The notes beneath the pieces are model-generated. The model did no database searches. It was given only the letters and a program-made list of their open reading frames with translations, and had not been told where the DNA came from. From Pseudomonadota bacterium (GTDB lineage: Bacteria > Desulfobacterota > Syntrophobacteria > Syntrophobacterales > Syntrophobacteraceae), in contig JAEZHY010000058.1 of NCBI GenBank assembly GCA_023416335.1, positions 1 to 31,440 of the forward strand: 31,440 nt of DNA, read 5' to 3'. Positions 16,792 through 25,182 of this stretch are shown one piece after another (the first letter of the stretch is position 1; each line of letters starts with the position of its first letter). Both the position numbers and the translations under genes were made by a program.

Positions 16792-17367
16792 TCAGCCCGG
16801 TTCGCGGTCCGCGGATGGCTCGGGGTCGCCGAAATAGCGGCGGGTTGCCTCATCCCACAAGCCCTGGGCATGGAGGATCAGGTCGCAGATTTCGCGGGCT
16901 GCGCCGCGTCCTCCGCTCGCTTTGGTAACGTAATGCGCATAAGGAAGGACGTAAGGGAGTGCGTTGGGAACCGCCGCCGCGAATCCGGCCCGCCGCATAA
17001 CAGGTATATCGATCAGATCGTCCCCCATATATCCGGTTTGCTCTTCCCTCAAGCCGGTCTCGCCCAGGAGACGCTCGTATGCTTCCAGCTTGACCTTCAT
17101 GCCCTGGTGGACTTTGGTGACCCCCAGGGTCGCGGCACGGTGTTCGACCGCCCGGCATGAGCGCCCGGAAAGCAAAGCCACCTCGATTCCGGCTCGCTGC
17201 AGCATTTTTATCCCGTGGCCGTCCTGGGCGTTGAATTCCTTCAGCTCGGATCCGTCGTCGAGGTAGGTGACCTTTCCCTCGGTCAGGACTCCGTCAACGT
17301 CGAATATCATGAGCCGAACCGGAAGGATTCGGCTTCGGAGTTCACTATCGATGGATGCCGTTGTCAT
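16792..17367 (-). CDS. kdsC: 3-deoxy-D-manno-octulosonate 8-phosphate phosphatase KdsC
   Basis: This 191-residue HAD-family phosphatase removes phosphate from Kdo-8-phosphate, the third step of Kdo synthesis for LPS inner core. The nucleophile motif is FDVDGVLTEG (D23 and D25), followed by DGHGIKMLQRAGI, LSGR as motif II, and YMGDDLIDIPVM as the acidic motif. The tail with GGRGAAREICDLIL is the C-terminal segment typical of KdsC. Length fits (E. coli 188). The start ATG at 17367 has GGGG eight bases upstream. It follows kdsA after about 15 bases. In many relatives lptC would come next; here a 5.2-kb interval intervenes. Confidence 0.95.
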   Translation of the reverse strand: MTTASIDSELRSRILPVRLMIFDVDGVLTEGKVTYLDDGSELKEFNAQDGHGIKMLQRAGIEVALLSGRSCRAVEHRAATLGVTKVHQGMKVKLEAYERLLGETGLREEQTGYMGDDLIDIPVMRRAGFAAAVPNALPYVLPYAHYVTKASGGRGAAREICDLILHAQGLWDEATRRYFGDPEPSADREPG

Positions 17368-17382
17368 TTCTATTTCCCCGGC

Positions 17383-18204
17383 CTAAAGGTCCATTTTTCG
17401 AATATCATAGATTTTCAGAAGTTTCTTGAGCAGCCCTGCCGTTTCGTTCAGGGGCAGAGAGTTGGGGCCGTCGCAGAGGGCTTTGTCGGGTTCGGGATGC
17501 GTTTCGATGAATATACCGTGCGCTCCCGCGGCCACCGCGGCGCAGGCCAGTACGGGTACGAACTGCCGCTGGCCTCCGGAACTCGTCCCGTGCCCTCCGG
17601 GAAGCTGCACGCTGTGAGTAGCGTCGAATACGACCGGAAACCCCGATTCCGACATTATCGGAATGGACCGCATGTCGACGACCAGATTGTTGTAGCCGAA
17701 CGAAGTCCCCCGCTCCGTCAGAAGGATATTTTCGTTACCCGTCTCGCGCACCTTTTCGACAGCCTGGCTCATGTCGCGGGGGGAAAGAAACTGCGCCTTC
17801 TTCAAATTGACGGGCTTTCCGGTTTTCCCGGCAGCCGTGACAAGGTCCGTCTGACGCACGAGGAACGCTGGAATCTGGAGAATATCCGCCACCTGTTGCA
17901 CCGGTTCCACTTCAGCAGGCGTATGCACATCGGTAATGACGGGAATCTTTAGTTCATCCCGGATGCGTGCCAGAACCGCGAGTCCCTTTTCGAGTCCGGG
18001 ACCGCGGTAGGAACGCACAGACGTCCGGTTGGCCTTGTCGTAAGAACTTTTGAAAACAAAGGGGATCTGAAGCTTGAGGCAGGTATCCCGAAGGAAAGAA
18101 GCCACCTCGAAAGCCAGTTCTTCACTTTCGATCACGCACGGACCGCCTATCAGGAACAGGCGGTCCCGCCCGATCTTTTGTCCCAATACATCGAAGCCAG
18201 CCAC
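17383..18204 (-). CDS. kdsA: 3-deoxy-8-phosphooctulonate synthase KdsA
   Basis: This enzyme of about 273 residues condenses phosphoenolpyruvate with arabinose-5-phosphate to give Kdo-8-phosphate. Recognisable family segments are FLIGGPCVIESEELAFEVA, FVFKSSYDKANRTSV, SYRGPGLEKGL, VITDVHTP, QIPAFLVRQTDL, LTERGTSFGYNNLVVDMRS and FDATHSVQLPGG. The open frame begins with a GTG at 18213 abutting the pyrG stop, but the AGGTGG site at 18210-18215 is placed to serve the GTG at 18204, five bases further on, so I chose 18204. Translational coupling to pyrG is likely. The product feeds kdsC, the next gene. Confidence 0.94.
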   Translation of the reverse strand: MAGFDVLGQKIGRDRLFLIGGPCVIESEELAFEVASFLRDTCLKLQIPFVFKSSYDKANRTSVRSYRGPGLEKGLAVLARIRDELKIPVITDVHTPAEVEPVQQVADILQIPAFLVRQTDLVTAAGKTGKPVNLKKAQFLSPRDMSQAVEKVRETGNENILLTERGTSFGYNNLVVDMRSIPIMSESGFPVVFDATHSVQLPGGHGTSSGGQRQFVPVLACAAVAAGAHGIFIETHPEPDKALCDGPNSLPLNETAGLLKKLLKIYDIRKMDL

Positions 18205-18213
18205 CGATACCAC

Positions 18214-19887
18214 CTAGCAGACGCACTTCGAAGAAGCTGTTTCGGGGTTCTTGCGCCGTGCTTCTTCCAGGGCTGCTCCGGCAAAAGCCTTAAAAATGGG
18301 ATGGGGTTCCATCGGGCGTGACTTGAACTCGGGATGGAACTGGCACCCGAGAAACCACGGATGATCTTGCAGTTCGATCACCTCGACGAGATTCCGATCG
18401 GGCGAAAGACCGGTGAACCGCAACCCGTGCTCGGACAGAACCTCCCGGTACTTGTTGTTGAATTCGTACCGATGACGGTGCCGCTCGGAAATTTCGGGTT
18501 CTTCGTAGGCATCGAAAGCGAAACTGTTCGGCTCGAGAACACACGGATAGGCCCCGAGGCGCATGGTCCCGCCGTAGTCGAAACCCTCGTCCCGACGAAT
18601 TACGGTATTGTTCTTATAGTCGAACCATTCACGCATCAGGTAAATGACCGGGTTAGGCGTGTGTTTGTCGAACTCCATGCTGTGGGCCTTGTCGAGCCCC
18701 GCCACATTACGTGAGAATTCCACGGTGGCAAGTTGCATCCCGAGACAGATTCCCAGAAAAGGAATCTTGTTTTCACGGGCATACCGTATGGCTTTTATCT
18801 TCCCCTCGACTCCACGCTGGCCGAATCCGCCCGGGACGAGAATGCCGTCGGCACCTTCGAGAAGTGCCTCTCCGCCCTCTTTCTCCACGTTTTCCGAATC
18901 GACATAGTCCAGCTTGAGCTTCACGCCGTTTGCCGCGCCGCCGTGAACGAGGGCCTCGTTGAGGCTCTTATAGGATTCCTTGAGATCGATGTACTTTCCA
19001 ACAATTGCTATACGCGCTTCATTGGGCGGGTTCTTCATACGGTCGACGAGAGCCTGCCAGTCGTCCAGGACAGGAGCACGGGTCCAGATGTTCAGCAGAC
19101 GTACGATCTTCTCGTCCAGCCCTTCCTGGTGGAAGAGCAGAGGCACTTCATAAATGCAGTCCACATCCTGGGCCGTAATGACGCCGTCGGTATCGACGTT
19201 GCAGAAGTGGGCTATTTTCCCTTTTATTTCTTTGGAGAGCAGCTTTTCGGTGCGGCAAAGAAGAATATCGGGCTGGATGCCGATGCTTCGAAGTTCCTTG
19301 ACGCTGTGCTGGGTCGGCTTCGTTTTGACTTCGCCGGAAGTGGGCAGGTACGGGACGAGCGTCACGTGAATGAAAATCGCGTTTTCCCTGCCGACATCAT
19401 TTCGAAACTGGCGGATCGCTTCCAGGAAGGGCAGGCTTTCGATGTCGCCGACCGTTCCTCCGATTTCGACGATGGCTATGTCCATGGTGTCCGTAGACCC
19501 TCGGATGCATGCCTTTATTTCGTCCGTAATATGGGGAATTACCTGTACTGTGCCGCCCAGGTACTCACCCCGCCGTTCTTTCATGATAACGGAATAGTAA
19601 ATGCTTCCGGAAGTATAGTTGTTTTTCTTGCCGAGCCGTGCATGCGTAAACCGCTCGTAATGCCCGAGGTCAAGGTCGGTTTCGGCACCATCGTCCGTGA
19701 CGAAAACCTCACCATGCTGAAAGGGATTCATGGTACCCGGATCGACATTGATGTAAGGATCGAGTTTTTGAAGGGTGACGCGAAGGCCTCTGCTCTCCAT
19801 CAAGGCGCCTATTGAAGCTGCGGCAAGGCCTTTCCCGAGCGAGGACAAAACTCCACCTGTAATGAAGATAAATTTAGTCTGGCGCAA
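18214..19887 (-). CDS. pyrG: CTP synthase
   Basis: This 557-residue enzyme makes CTP from UTP, ATP and glutamine. The N-terminal synthase domain begins [20 protein letters not shown], with [20 protein letters not shown] soon after. The C-terminal glutamine amidotransferase domain has the nucleophile Cys in LGICLGMQ (about residue 381) and His and Glu in CQFHPEF (about 514-516). The start codon is TTG at 19887, with AAGGGAG six bases upstream; no better ATG exists nearby. A good promoter lies at 19936-19963. It heads pyrG-kdsA-kdsC. The link is functional, since CTP activates Kdo for LPS synthesis. Confidence 0.97.
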   Translation of the reverse strand: MRQTKFIFITGGVLSSLGKGLAAASIGALMESRGLRVTLQKLDPYINVDPGTMNPFQHGEVFVTDDGAETDLDLGHYERFTHARLGKKNNYTSGSIYYSVIMKERRGEYLGGTVQVIPHITDEIKACIRGSTDTMDIAIVEIGGTVGDIESLPFLEAIRQFRNDVGRENAIFIHVTLVPYLPTSGEVKTKPTQHSVKELRSIGIQPDILLCRTEKLLSKEIKGKIAHFCNVDTDGVITAQDVDCIYEVPLLFHQEGLDEKIVRLLNIWTRAPVLDDWQALVDRMKNPPNEARIAIVGKYIDLKESYKSLNEALVHGGAANGVKLKLDYVDSENVEKEGGEALLEGADGILVPGGFGQRGVEGKIKAIRYARENKIPFLGICLGMQLATVEFSRNVAGLDKAHSMEFDKHTPNPVIYLMREWFDYKNNTVIRRDEGFDYGGTMRLGAYPCVLEPNSFAFDAYEEPEISERHRHRYEFNNKYREVLSEHGLRFTGLSPDRNLVEVIELQDHPWFLGCQFHPEFKSRPMEPHPIFKAFAGAALEEARRKNPETASSKCVC

Positions 19888-19935
19888 AGGATTCTCCCTT
19901 TCAAACGTGTCTTGGCGGGATCGGATTAAAGGTTC

Positions 19936-19963
19936 AGTATAGCAAATGGGAGGTTAAAGTCAA
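19936..19963 (-). promoter_or_regulatory. Sigma-70-type promoter for pyrG-kdsA-kdsC
   Basis: On the minus strand TTGACT (19958-19963) and TATACT (19936-19941) are 16 bases apart, close to consensus, about 50 bases before the TTG start of pyrG. The leader is short and shows no obvious hairpin or attenuator. Confidence 0.7.
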
Positions 19964-20347
19964 TCTCGACCACTTTTTTTATGTTGCCGAAATCAATGGC
20001 TTTTTAGCTGTCGTAATACTTCCGTCGAAACCGGACAGATATGGGCAGGAATAAAACTCTATCATCGAAAAACTCCGGGAAAACCGGTCAACCCGTGCGA
20101 GAGCGTTCAATTTTGAAATAATTTCAAGCCACGAAAAAACAGACAGTGATGTTTCTCCCCCGCAAGGTATGCTTCGACAGTAGCCTACTTCGTGTAGGCT
20201 GTACAGTAGGAACTAATGTATACCCTTATCCTAAATACACAAAACCACTTATTTACCTTAAGCATCTCCGGCAATATCATTCTACCATCCGGAAGAGGTA
20301 TAGAACGTACTTGGTATCACAAACACACAGCACTGGGGAGACTAGAA
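19964..20347 (+). promoter_or_regulatory. Upstream region of the orphan receiver gene
   Basis: Between the pyrG promoter and the receiver gene lie about 380 bases without a supported gene. Two structures stand out: a perfect interrupted palindrome TTGAAATAATTTCAA at 20113-20127, which could be a protein-binding site, and a hairpin at 20182-20200 (AGCCTAC, loop TTCGT, GTAGGCT). A direct repeat ACAGTAG flanks the hairpin. I see no convincing -35/-10 pair and no known riboswitch pattern. Confidence 0.4.
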
Positions 20348-20782
20348 ATGTCTTCTGTGTTAATCATTGAAAATAACGATTTTTTCAGGAGATCTTTCAA
20401 AGAAATCCTGAAGATGTACATCCCATCCCTGCTCGTAAACGAGTCTGCCGACGGTTCCGATGTCCTCACAAAGATTGCCCAGACGACTCCCGATATAGTG
20501 TTTATGGATATACGGCTGCCGGGCAAGAACGGGCTGGAACTGACGAGGGAAATAAAAGGCCGCCATCCGAACATAGTCATAAGCATATTTACAAATTATG
20601 ATCTTCCGGAATACCGCATTGTCGCGAAAAAATACGGAGCCGATCACTTCCTGCTCAAAGACAGCATGACAGGGGCCGAGATCGCAGCATTGGTCAAGGA
20701 CGTGATTGAGAAGAAGAGAAGGCGAAATCACAGGGACCAAACCCGCAGGATAAGGAATTACGCAAGAAAGGCAGTTAACTGA
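20348..20782 (+). CDS. Stand-alone receiver-domain response regulator
   Basis: This 144-residue protein is one receiver domain plus a short basic tail. The first acidic position reads LIIENNDFF, so the usual paired acids are E and N, as in some NarL-type regulators. The phospho-accepting Asp is in VFMDIRLPGKNG, the Thr in SIFTNYD and the Lys in FLLKDS. The last 25 residues (KKRRRNHRDQTRRIRNY) are strongly basic and contain no helix-turn-helix. An upstream extension of the frame to 20216 is unlikely: the ATG at 20348 starts the fold correctly and has GGGAG seven bases upstream. No kinase gene is adjacent, so it is an orphan. It might be a NarL-type regulator that lost its output domain. Confidence 0.85.
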   Translation: MSSVLIIENNDFFRRSFKEILKMYIPSLLVNESADGSDVLTKIAQTTPDIVFMDIRLPGKNGLELTREIKGRHPNIVISIFTNYDLPEYRIVAKKYGADHFLLKDSMTGAEIAALVKDVIEKKRRRNHRDQTRRIRNYARKAVN

Positions 20783-21000
20783 AGTAATCTTCTTGCCGGG
20801 CGGTAAGTTCTCTCTCCCCCTCACCGGGAAGAATTCCGTTCTTTCGGATTGCCCCACCGGATCACCCATCGCAAATTTACGTAACCGCAAAACCATCACG
20901 GACGAAAATATTCCGAAAACGGTTTATCCATTGATTTCGGAGGCGGGCAGATCTGCCGCCTCCCGGGGACCGTTGCCAAAATTGTCGCGGCAGCCTTGAA

Positions 21001-21080
21001 TGACTCCTGGAGCAGCAAACCCGCAACCGGAATACGAAAGGCAAAAGCTTAACAACCACGAAAGGCGCGAAAGGAAACAA
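21001..21080. repeat. Inverted copy of the dispersed repeat at 16.5 kb
   Basis: Read on the minus strand this segment gives CTTTCGTGGTTGTTAAGC, then TTCCGGTTGCGGG and CTGCTCCAGG, matching 16527-16606 in order. The two sites are in opposite orientation and about 4.5 kb apart. Confidence 0.6.
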
Positions 21081-21115
21081 TTCAAAAGACGGGCTTCAAC
21101 CGGAAAGGGCCGTAG

Positions 21116-21151
21116 GATGGGTGGGAGCGGAGCGGGAACCCATCGTTTTTT
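21116..21151 (+). terminator. Hairpin followed by T run
   Basis: GATGGGT (21116-21122) pairs with ACCCATC (21138-21144), followed by G and six T residues (21146-21151) on the plus strand. It has the form of an intrinsic terminator and could end the receiver-gene transcript 330 bases upstream. Similar GGATGGGT hairpins are also a common interspersed repeat, so a repeat origin is equally possible. Confidence 0.45.
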
Positions 21152-21428
21152 GAGGTTTATTTCCCTCTCAGCCGCCGGGAAACTCAAAGAATGTCGAATA
21201 CGACTTCTTTTTTCCGTATGGCGTCTTTCCCGTATTCCCAGGCGTCTATCGATGCTTCCGGCCAAATTATCCCGGGCGTTCCGAAAAGCGATGGGTTATC
21301 ACCCATCCGCCTCAAAAACATCGCGACAGCCTTGAACGACTTGCAGAGCCCGGCGGCGTCATTCCGGCCATTCTCTTCAATCAGGACAAGCTCACACCGG
21401 CATCCAGGCTTCCATGGCGGATTAGTCG

Positions 21429-21811
21429 TGAATTCTAGATTTTAAAAACTCTGGATCCCGGCTCAAAAGCACTGCCGGGATGACGGGATTGGTGGCTCCG
21501 TCGAAAAAAGCCCGGGAACGGGTCAGTCGCAGCAGCCTCAAATGCCCACTGAGTTGAGGCATGGTTTCCCGACCGTGCCGGCCGGGAGCGCGGTCGGGAA
21601 ACCGCGCCATAACTTTTGAATTGAAGCTTTATAAAGGATGCCGCATCCCGGACGCGGTTCAGGTGGAGATGAGTGGCTCCCCGCTTCCTGCTCGTGAATT
21701 CAGGAGCACAAAGACCCTGGAGCCCGGCTCAAAGCAACTGACGGGATAACAGGATTGGGGGCTCTGTCGAAAAAGCCCGGGAACCGGGTGGGTCGCAGCA
21801 GCCTCGAATGA
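21429..21811. repeat. Direct duplication of about 115 bases plus a 13-bp hairpin between copies
   Basis: Copy 1 (21429-21545) and copy 2 (21697-21811) share GAATTC, CCCGGCTCAAA, GGGAT-ACGGGATTG variants, CTC[CT]GTCGAAAAA, AGCCCGGGAA and GTCGCAGCAGCCTC, with scattered differences. Between them 21563-21575 (GGTTTCCCGACCG) and 21591-21603 (CGGTCGGGAAACC) form a perfect 13-bp stem with a 15-base loop. Its left arm, with the preceding GGCAT, also occurs with small changes in the repeat units at about 15992 and 16239. Confidence 0.7.
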
Positions 21812-21821
21812 CTTACAAAGC

Positions 21822-21839
21822 CCGGAGTTATCGCTCCGG
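21822..21839 (-). terminator. Possible terminator just after prfA
   Basis: CCGGAG (21834-21839 read on minus) and CTCCGG (21822-21827) form a 6-bp GC stem with a 6-base loop, starting three bases after the prfA stop codon. The minus-strand sequence following the stem has only a weak T stretch (GCTTTGT), so termination would be moderate at best. The right part also belongs to the local repeat. Confidence 0.4.
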
Positions 21840-21841
21840 CT

Positions 21842-22909
21842 CTATTCCACGCCCTTGAGCGCCTCGGCCTGGAAGTAAGCATTCAGCGGATCGATCAGAT
21901 CGTCGAGCATACCGGTCAGGACAACGTCAAGTTTGTAGAGGGTAAGATTTATTCTGTGATCGGAAACGCGGTTCTGCGGGAAGTTGTAAGTCCTGATCCG
22001 TTCGCTTCTGTCCCCGGTACCCACCTGGCTCTTCCGGTCCTTTGCGATCTGGGCTTCCTGCTCGCGCTGCATCGCGTCGAGCAGCCGGGCGCGGAGCACC
22101 TTCAACGCCTTTGCCTTGTTCTTGTGCTGAGATTTCTCGTCCTGGCAGGTCACAACGAGGCCGGTGGGAATATGGGTAATGCGAACGGCCGAGTCCGTGG
22201 TGTTTACGCTCTGTCCACCGGGTCCGGACGAACGGTATACATCGACCCGGATATCGTTCGGGTCGATGAAAACGTCCACTTCTTCAGCTTCAGGCATTAC
22301 CGCAACCGTGACCGCAGATGTATGAATACGTCCCTGGCTCTCGGTCACCGGTATCCGCTGCACCCGGTGCACACCGCGTTCGAACTTCAGCCTGCTGAAC
22401 GCTCCCTTTCCGTTGACGGAGGCAATTATTTCCTTAAGCCCTCCGATCCCGGTCGAGTGCGCATCCAGGACTTCAACCTTCCACCTGCGCATTTCGGCGT
22501 AACGCGTATACATCCGAAAAAGATCGGCAGCAAAAAGCGCAGCCTCATCGCCGCCGGTTCCGGCCCGGATTTCCAGGATGACGTTCTTGTCGTCATTGGG
22601 GTCTTTGGGTGCGAGCATGATCTTCAGTTCATTTTCAGCCACATCCAGAGACGTCTTCAATCCGGCTATTTCTTCCCGTATGAGTTCGCGCATTTCCGGG
22701 TCTTCTTCGCGTTCGAACAGGCTCTGGTTTTCCTGTAACTGCTCTTTCAGGTTCTTGAAATACGCGTACTTCTCGACGATTGGAGCCAGTTCAGCCCGGT
22801 CCCTGGCAACCTGCTGATATTCCTTCTGGTTGCTGAGCAGTTCCGGGTTGCCCATATCCTCTTCGAGTTTTTCGAATTTCTGTACTACGCTCTCCAACCT
22901 GTCGAACAT
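21842..22909 (-). CDS. prfA: Peptide chain release factor 1
   Basis: This 355-residue class I release factor ends translation at UAA and UAG. The hydrolysis motif is in [20 protein letters not shown]. The anticodon-like tripeptide is PVT in [15 protein letters not shown], which is the RF1 type; RF2 would have SPF. The central segment [22 protein letters not shown] is standard. Length matches E. coli RF1 (360). prmC, encoding the methyltransferase for the GGQ glutamine, often follows prfA, but here the gene is followed by repeats. It lies 138 bases downstream of rpmE. Confidence 0.96.
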   Translation of the reverse strand: MFDRLESVVQKFEKLEEDMGNPELLSNQKEYQQVARDRAELAPIVEKYAYFKNLKEQLQENQSLFEREEDPEMRELIREEIAGLKTSLDVAENELKIMLAPKDPNDDKNVILEIRAGTGGDEAALFAADLFRMYTRYAEMRRWKVEVLDAHSTGIGGLKEIIASVNGKGAFSRLKFERGVHRVQRIPVTESQGRIHTSAVTVAVMPEAEEVDVFIDPNDIRVDVYRSSGPGGQSVNTTDSAVRITHIPTGLVVTCQDEKSQHKNKAKALKVLRARLLDAMQREQEAQIAKDRKSQVGTGDRSERIRTYNFPQNRVSDHRINLTLYKLDVVLTGMLDDLIDPLNAYFQAEALKGVE

Positions 22910-23047
22910 ACTGAGAACTGACCTTCATGCGACCAGGACCGAAAGCGGTCCGGGAAAAAATAAAGAACCGGTATCGGCCGGTTCGGTATTTGCCTGGCAT
23001 CCCCGGAGGGACTCAGGCCCAGAGGGAAAATGACAAAAGTTGGTAGA

Positions 23048-23269
23048 TTATTCTTTGACTTCGGGCTTCTGGAATTTTTCGTATTTCCGGCGAAATCTTT
23101 CAATGCGGCCCGCCGAGTCGACCAACTTCTGCTTCCCGGTGTAGAAAGGATGGCACTTCGAACAGATTTCCACGCGGATTTCCTTCTTCGTCGAACCGGT
23201 CGGAATCTCGTTTCCGCAGGCACACTTAATAACGGTCTGATGATACTCGGGGTGAATTTGATCCTTCAT
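23048..23269 (-). CDS. rpmE: Ribosomal protein L31, zinc-binding type
   Basis: This 73-residue large-subunit protein begins [20 protein letters not shown]. Four cysteines (CAC and CSKC) form the zinc site of the C+ type; the alternative zinc-free type lacks them. [27 protein letters not shown] is diagnostic. GGAGG is 12 bases upstream of the ATG at 23269. A near-consensus promoter carrying an inverted repeat lies directly upstream (separate entries), so it can be transcribed apart from rho. prfA follows in the same direction. Confidence 0.97.
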   Translation of the reverse strand: MKDQIHPEYHQTVIKCACGNEIPTGSTKKEIRVEICSKCHPFYTGKQKLVDSAGRIERFRRKYEKFQKPEVKE

Positions 23270-23291
23270 CTAAAAGACTTCCTCCTTCGTT

Positions 23292-23333
23292 CGGATGAAT
23301 CACAGAATCATAAATTATACATTGATTCATCCG
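23292..23333. promoter_or_regulatory. 11-bp inverted repeat over the rpmE promoter (candidate operator)
   Basis: CGGATGAATCA (23292-23302) and TGATTCATCCG (23323-23333) are perfect reverse complements separated by 20 bases. On the minus strand one arm lies between the -35 and -10 elements and the other just after the start site. This is the geometry of a repressor operator, though the transcript could also form a hairpin. Confidence 0.55.
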
Positions 23334-23341
23334 TTTTTCAA
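23314..23341 (-). promoter_or_regulatory. Sigma-70-type promoter for rpmE
   Basis: On the minus strand TTGAAA (23336-23341) and a perfect TATAAT (23314-23319) are spaced by 16 bases. Transcription should start near 23307, giving a leader of about 40 bases that includes the GGAGG ribosome-binding site. Confidence 0.7.
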
Positions 23342-23546
23342 TATTTTTCGGAAGAGAAGACACAAACCTCCGTACTCAGGCGCGAGCCGCGCCGTCATAA
23401 CGGATGAAAGACGCACCCGGCCGGGCACAGATTTGTTCCCTCTCTCCGACGGATTCGCTGCCGGCAGAGCCGGTCAATTCCACTATCCAGGAAATCGAAC
23501 TGAAGAATTCCGCTTCGCGCAGCTCCCGCCGCCGCGCTTGCTCCGC

Positions 23547-24863
23547 CTACCTGTTCATCGATGCAAGGAAATCCGCATTGTTCTTCGTGCCCTGCATCTT
23601 GTCGAGCAGAAACTCCATCGCGTCGATCGGATTGAGCGGAGAAAGAAGCTTGCGCAGAATCCAAATGCGATTGAGATCCTCGGGGATGATGAGCAGTTCT
23701 TCTTTCCGGGTTCCGGACTTGTTGATGTCGATTGCCGGGAAGATCCTGCGATCCGCGAGTTTGCGGTCGAGCACGATTTCCATGTTGCCGGTGCCCTTGA
23801 ACTCTTCAAAAATAACTTCGTCCATTCGGCTGCCGGTGTCGATCAATGCGGTGGCGATGATCGTGAGGCTTCCGCCCTGCTCGACGTTACGGGCCGCACC
23901 GAAGAAGCGTTTGGGACGATGGAGCGCGTTAGAGTCGAGACCGCCGGAGAGGATCTTGCCGCTGGGCGGAACCACGCTGTTATAGGCACGCGCGAGACGC
24001 GTGATGCTGTCGAGCAGGATTATGACGTCCTTTTTGTGCTCGACAAGCCTCTTAGCTTTCTCGCTTACCATTTCGGCAACCTGGACGTGCCGTTGCGGCG
24101 GTTCGTCAAATGTCGAACTCACCACCTCGGCCCGGACGTTCCGCTGCATGTCCGTGACTTCTTCAGGGCGCTCGTCGATGAGGAGCACGATCAGGTACGC
24201 GTCTTTGTGGTTGACCGAGATCGCATTGGCGATGTTCTGAAGAAGCATCGTTTTACCGGTACGCGGCTGCGCCACGATCAATCCGCGCTGCCCGAAGCCG
24301 ATCGGGGTCAGAAGGTCCATGACCCGCGTCGAGAGATTGTCGGCAACCGATTCGAGCTTTATTCTCCGGTCCGGATAGAGCGGCGTAAGGTTGTCGAAGA
24401 GGATCTTGTCCCGGGCGATTTCCGGGTCCTCGTAGTTGACCGCTTCCACCTTGAGCAAAGCGAAATAACGTTCGTTGTCCTTGGGGGGACGAATCTGCCC
24501 CGATATGCTGTCCCCGGTGCGCAGGTTGAATCTGCGAATCTGGGAGGGCGATACGTAGATGTCGTCGGGCCCCGGAAGGTAGTTGTAATTCTGGCTCCGC
24601 AAAAAGCCGAATCCGTCCGGCAGGATTTCCAGAACTCCTTCACCGTAGATAAGGCCGCTCATTTCCGCCTGGGCCTGAAGGAGCGCAAAGATAAGCTCCT
24701 GCTTGCGCATTGAGCTTGCTCCGTCGATATTGTAGGCTTTGGCGATCGTAAGGAGTTCTCGGATGTTCTTGTTCTTCAGCTCGACCAGGTTCATCTCGTT
24801 GCGGTGGTCGCGCGAATAATCCCTTTGAGTTGTGGCCTCCGAGAGGTTTGATGCGTCTGGCAT
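23547..24863 (-). CDS. rho: Transcription termination factor Rho
   Basis: This 438-residue hexameric RNA helicase terminates transcription. The Rho N-terminal domain starts at about residue 23 ([20 protein letters not shown]), followed by the cold-shock-like RNA-binding domain ([20 protein letters not shown]). The motor domain has Walker A in [16 protein letters not shown], Walker B in [14 protein letters not shown], the Q-loop segment GGLDSNAL and the R-loop region [19 protein letters not shown]. The first 22 residues are not conserved in the family, and the internal Met 23 is an alternative start. There is little transcription-termination signal in the 277 bases between rho and rpmE. Confidence 0.97.
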   Translation of the reverse strand: MPDASNLSEATTQRDYSRDHRNEMNLVELKNKNIRELLTIAKAYNIDGASSMRKQELIFALLQAQAEMSGLIYGEGVLEILPDGFGFLRSQNYNYLPGPDDIYVSPSQIRRFNLRTGDSISGQIRPPKDNERYFALLKVEAVNYEDPEIARDKILFDNLTPLYPDRRIKLESVADNLSTRVMDLLTPIGFGQRGLIVAQPRTGKTMLLQNIANAISVNHKDAYLIVLLIDERPEEVTDMQRNVRAEVVSSTFDEPPQRHVQVAEMVSEKAKRLVEHKKDVIILLDSITRLARAYNSVVPPSGKILSGGLDSNALHRPKRFFGAARNVEQGGSLTIIATALIDTGSRMDEVIFEEFKGTGNMEIVLDRKLADRRIFPAIDINKSGTRKEELLIIPEDLNRIWILRKLLSPLNPIDAMEFLLDKMQGTKNNADFLASMNR

Positions 24864-25182
24864 TAGTTTTTCTCCGTAAATGGCGTATTTGGAAATCTAA
24901 ACAGATTTTCTTTCCTGGTTATAGTGGTTCGCAGCAATTCCTGAGGGCATAGGGCATAAGGCATCGGATTTTCGAGGAGTGGAATTGCCGGAAGATCATA
25001 TCCGGCAGACGAGTTTTCTGATCAATGCTTCGCCTGTAATGGTCCAGGAGTAATCAAAGGGCAGGCAGCTTTCCTTTTCAGGCACTCTAAAGTGTGCAGG
25101 AAAGCCGACCCTTTTGTCAACAATTTTTACATGGAGTTCAGCAAGATGTCCAGGCAGTCGAATGTGACGGCTAATTATAAAC
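24864..25182. other. Intergenic region between bamD and rho with an inverted repeat
   Basis: No supported gene occupies these 319 bases. A minus-strand open frame continues out of the end of bamD in another reading frame and resembles nothing. The notable structure is 25068-25105: GCTTTCC and GGAAAGC arms enclosing the near-palindrome GCACTCTAAAGTGTGC (25082-25097). A TTGACA hexamer occurs on the minus strand near 25118, which could be the -35 box of a rho promoter, but no good -10 box follows at the right distance. Confidence 0.5.

Larger units (their letters stand above)
20783..21841. other. 1.06-kb intergenic region with several repeat families
   Basis: No supported gene. Contents: a near-palindrome at 20939-20963 (arms GGAGGCGG and CCGCCTCC); an inverted copy of the 16.5-kb repeat at 21001-21080; a hairpin with T run at 21116-21151; four copies of a short motif close to TCGCGGCAGCCTTGAATGAC at about 20985, 21315, 21528 and 21787; a direct duplication of about 115 bases (21429-21545 and 21697-21811); and a 13-bp hairpin at 21563-21603. 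Confidence 0.7.

Noticed and set aside
18733..19815. Plus-strand open frame of 360 codons opposite pyrG
   Set aside because: Antisense shadow of CTP synthase in high-GC DNA.
20146..20347. Riboswitch (for example c-di-GMP type) in the leader of the orphan receiver gene
   Set aside because: A hairpin is present, but none of the conserved motifs of known riboswitch classes could be matched.
23295..24713. Plus-strand open frame of 472 codons opposite rho
   Set aside because: It is the antisense shadow of rho, which has all of its catalytic motifs; the shadow resembles no protein.
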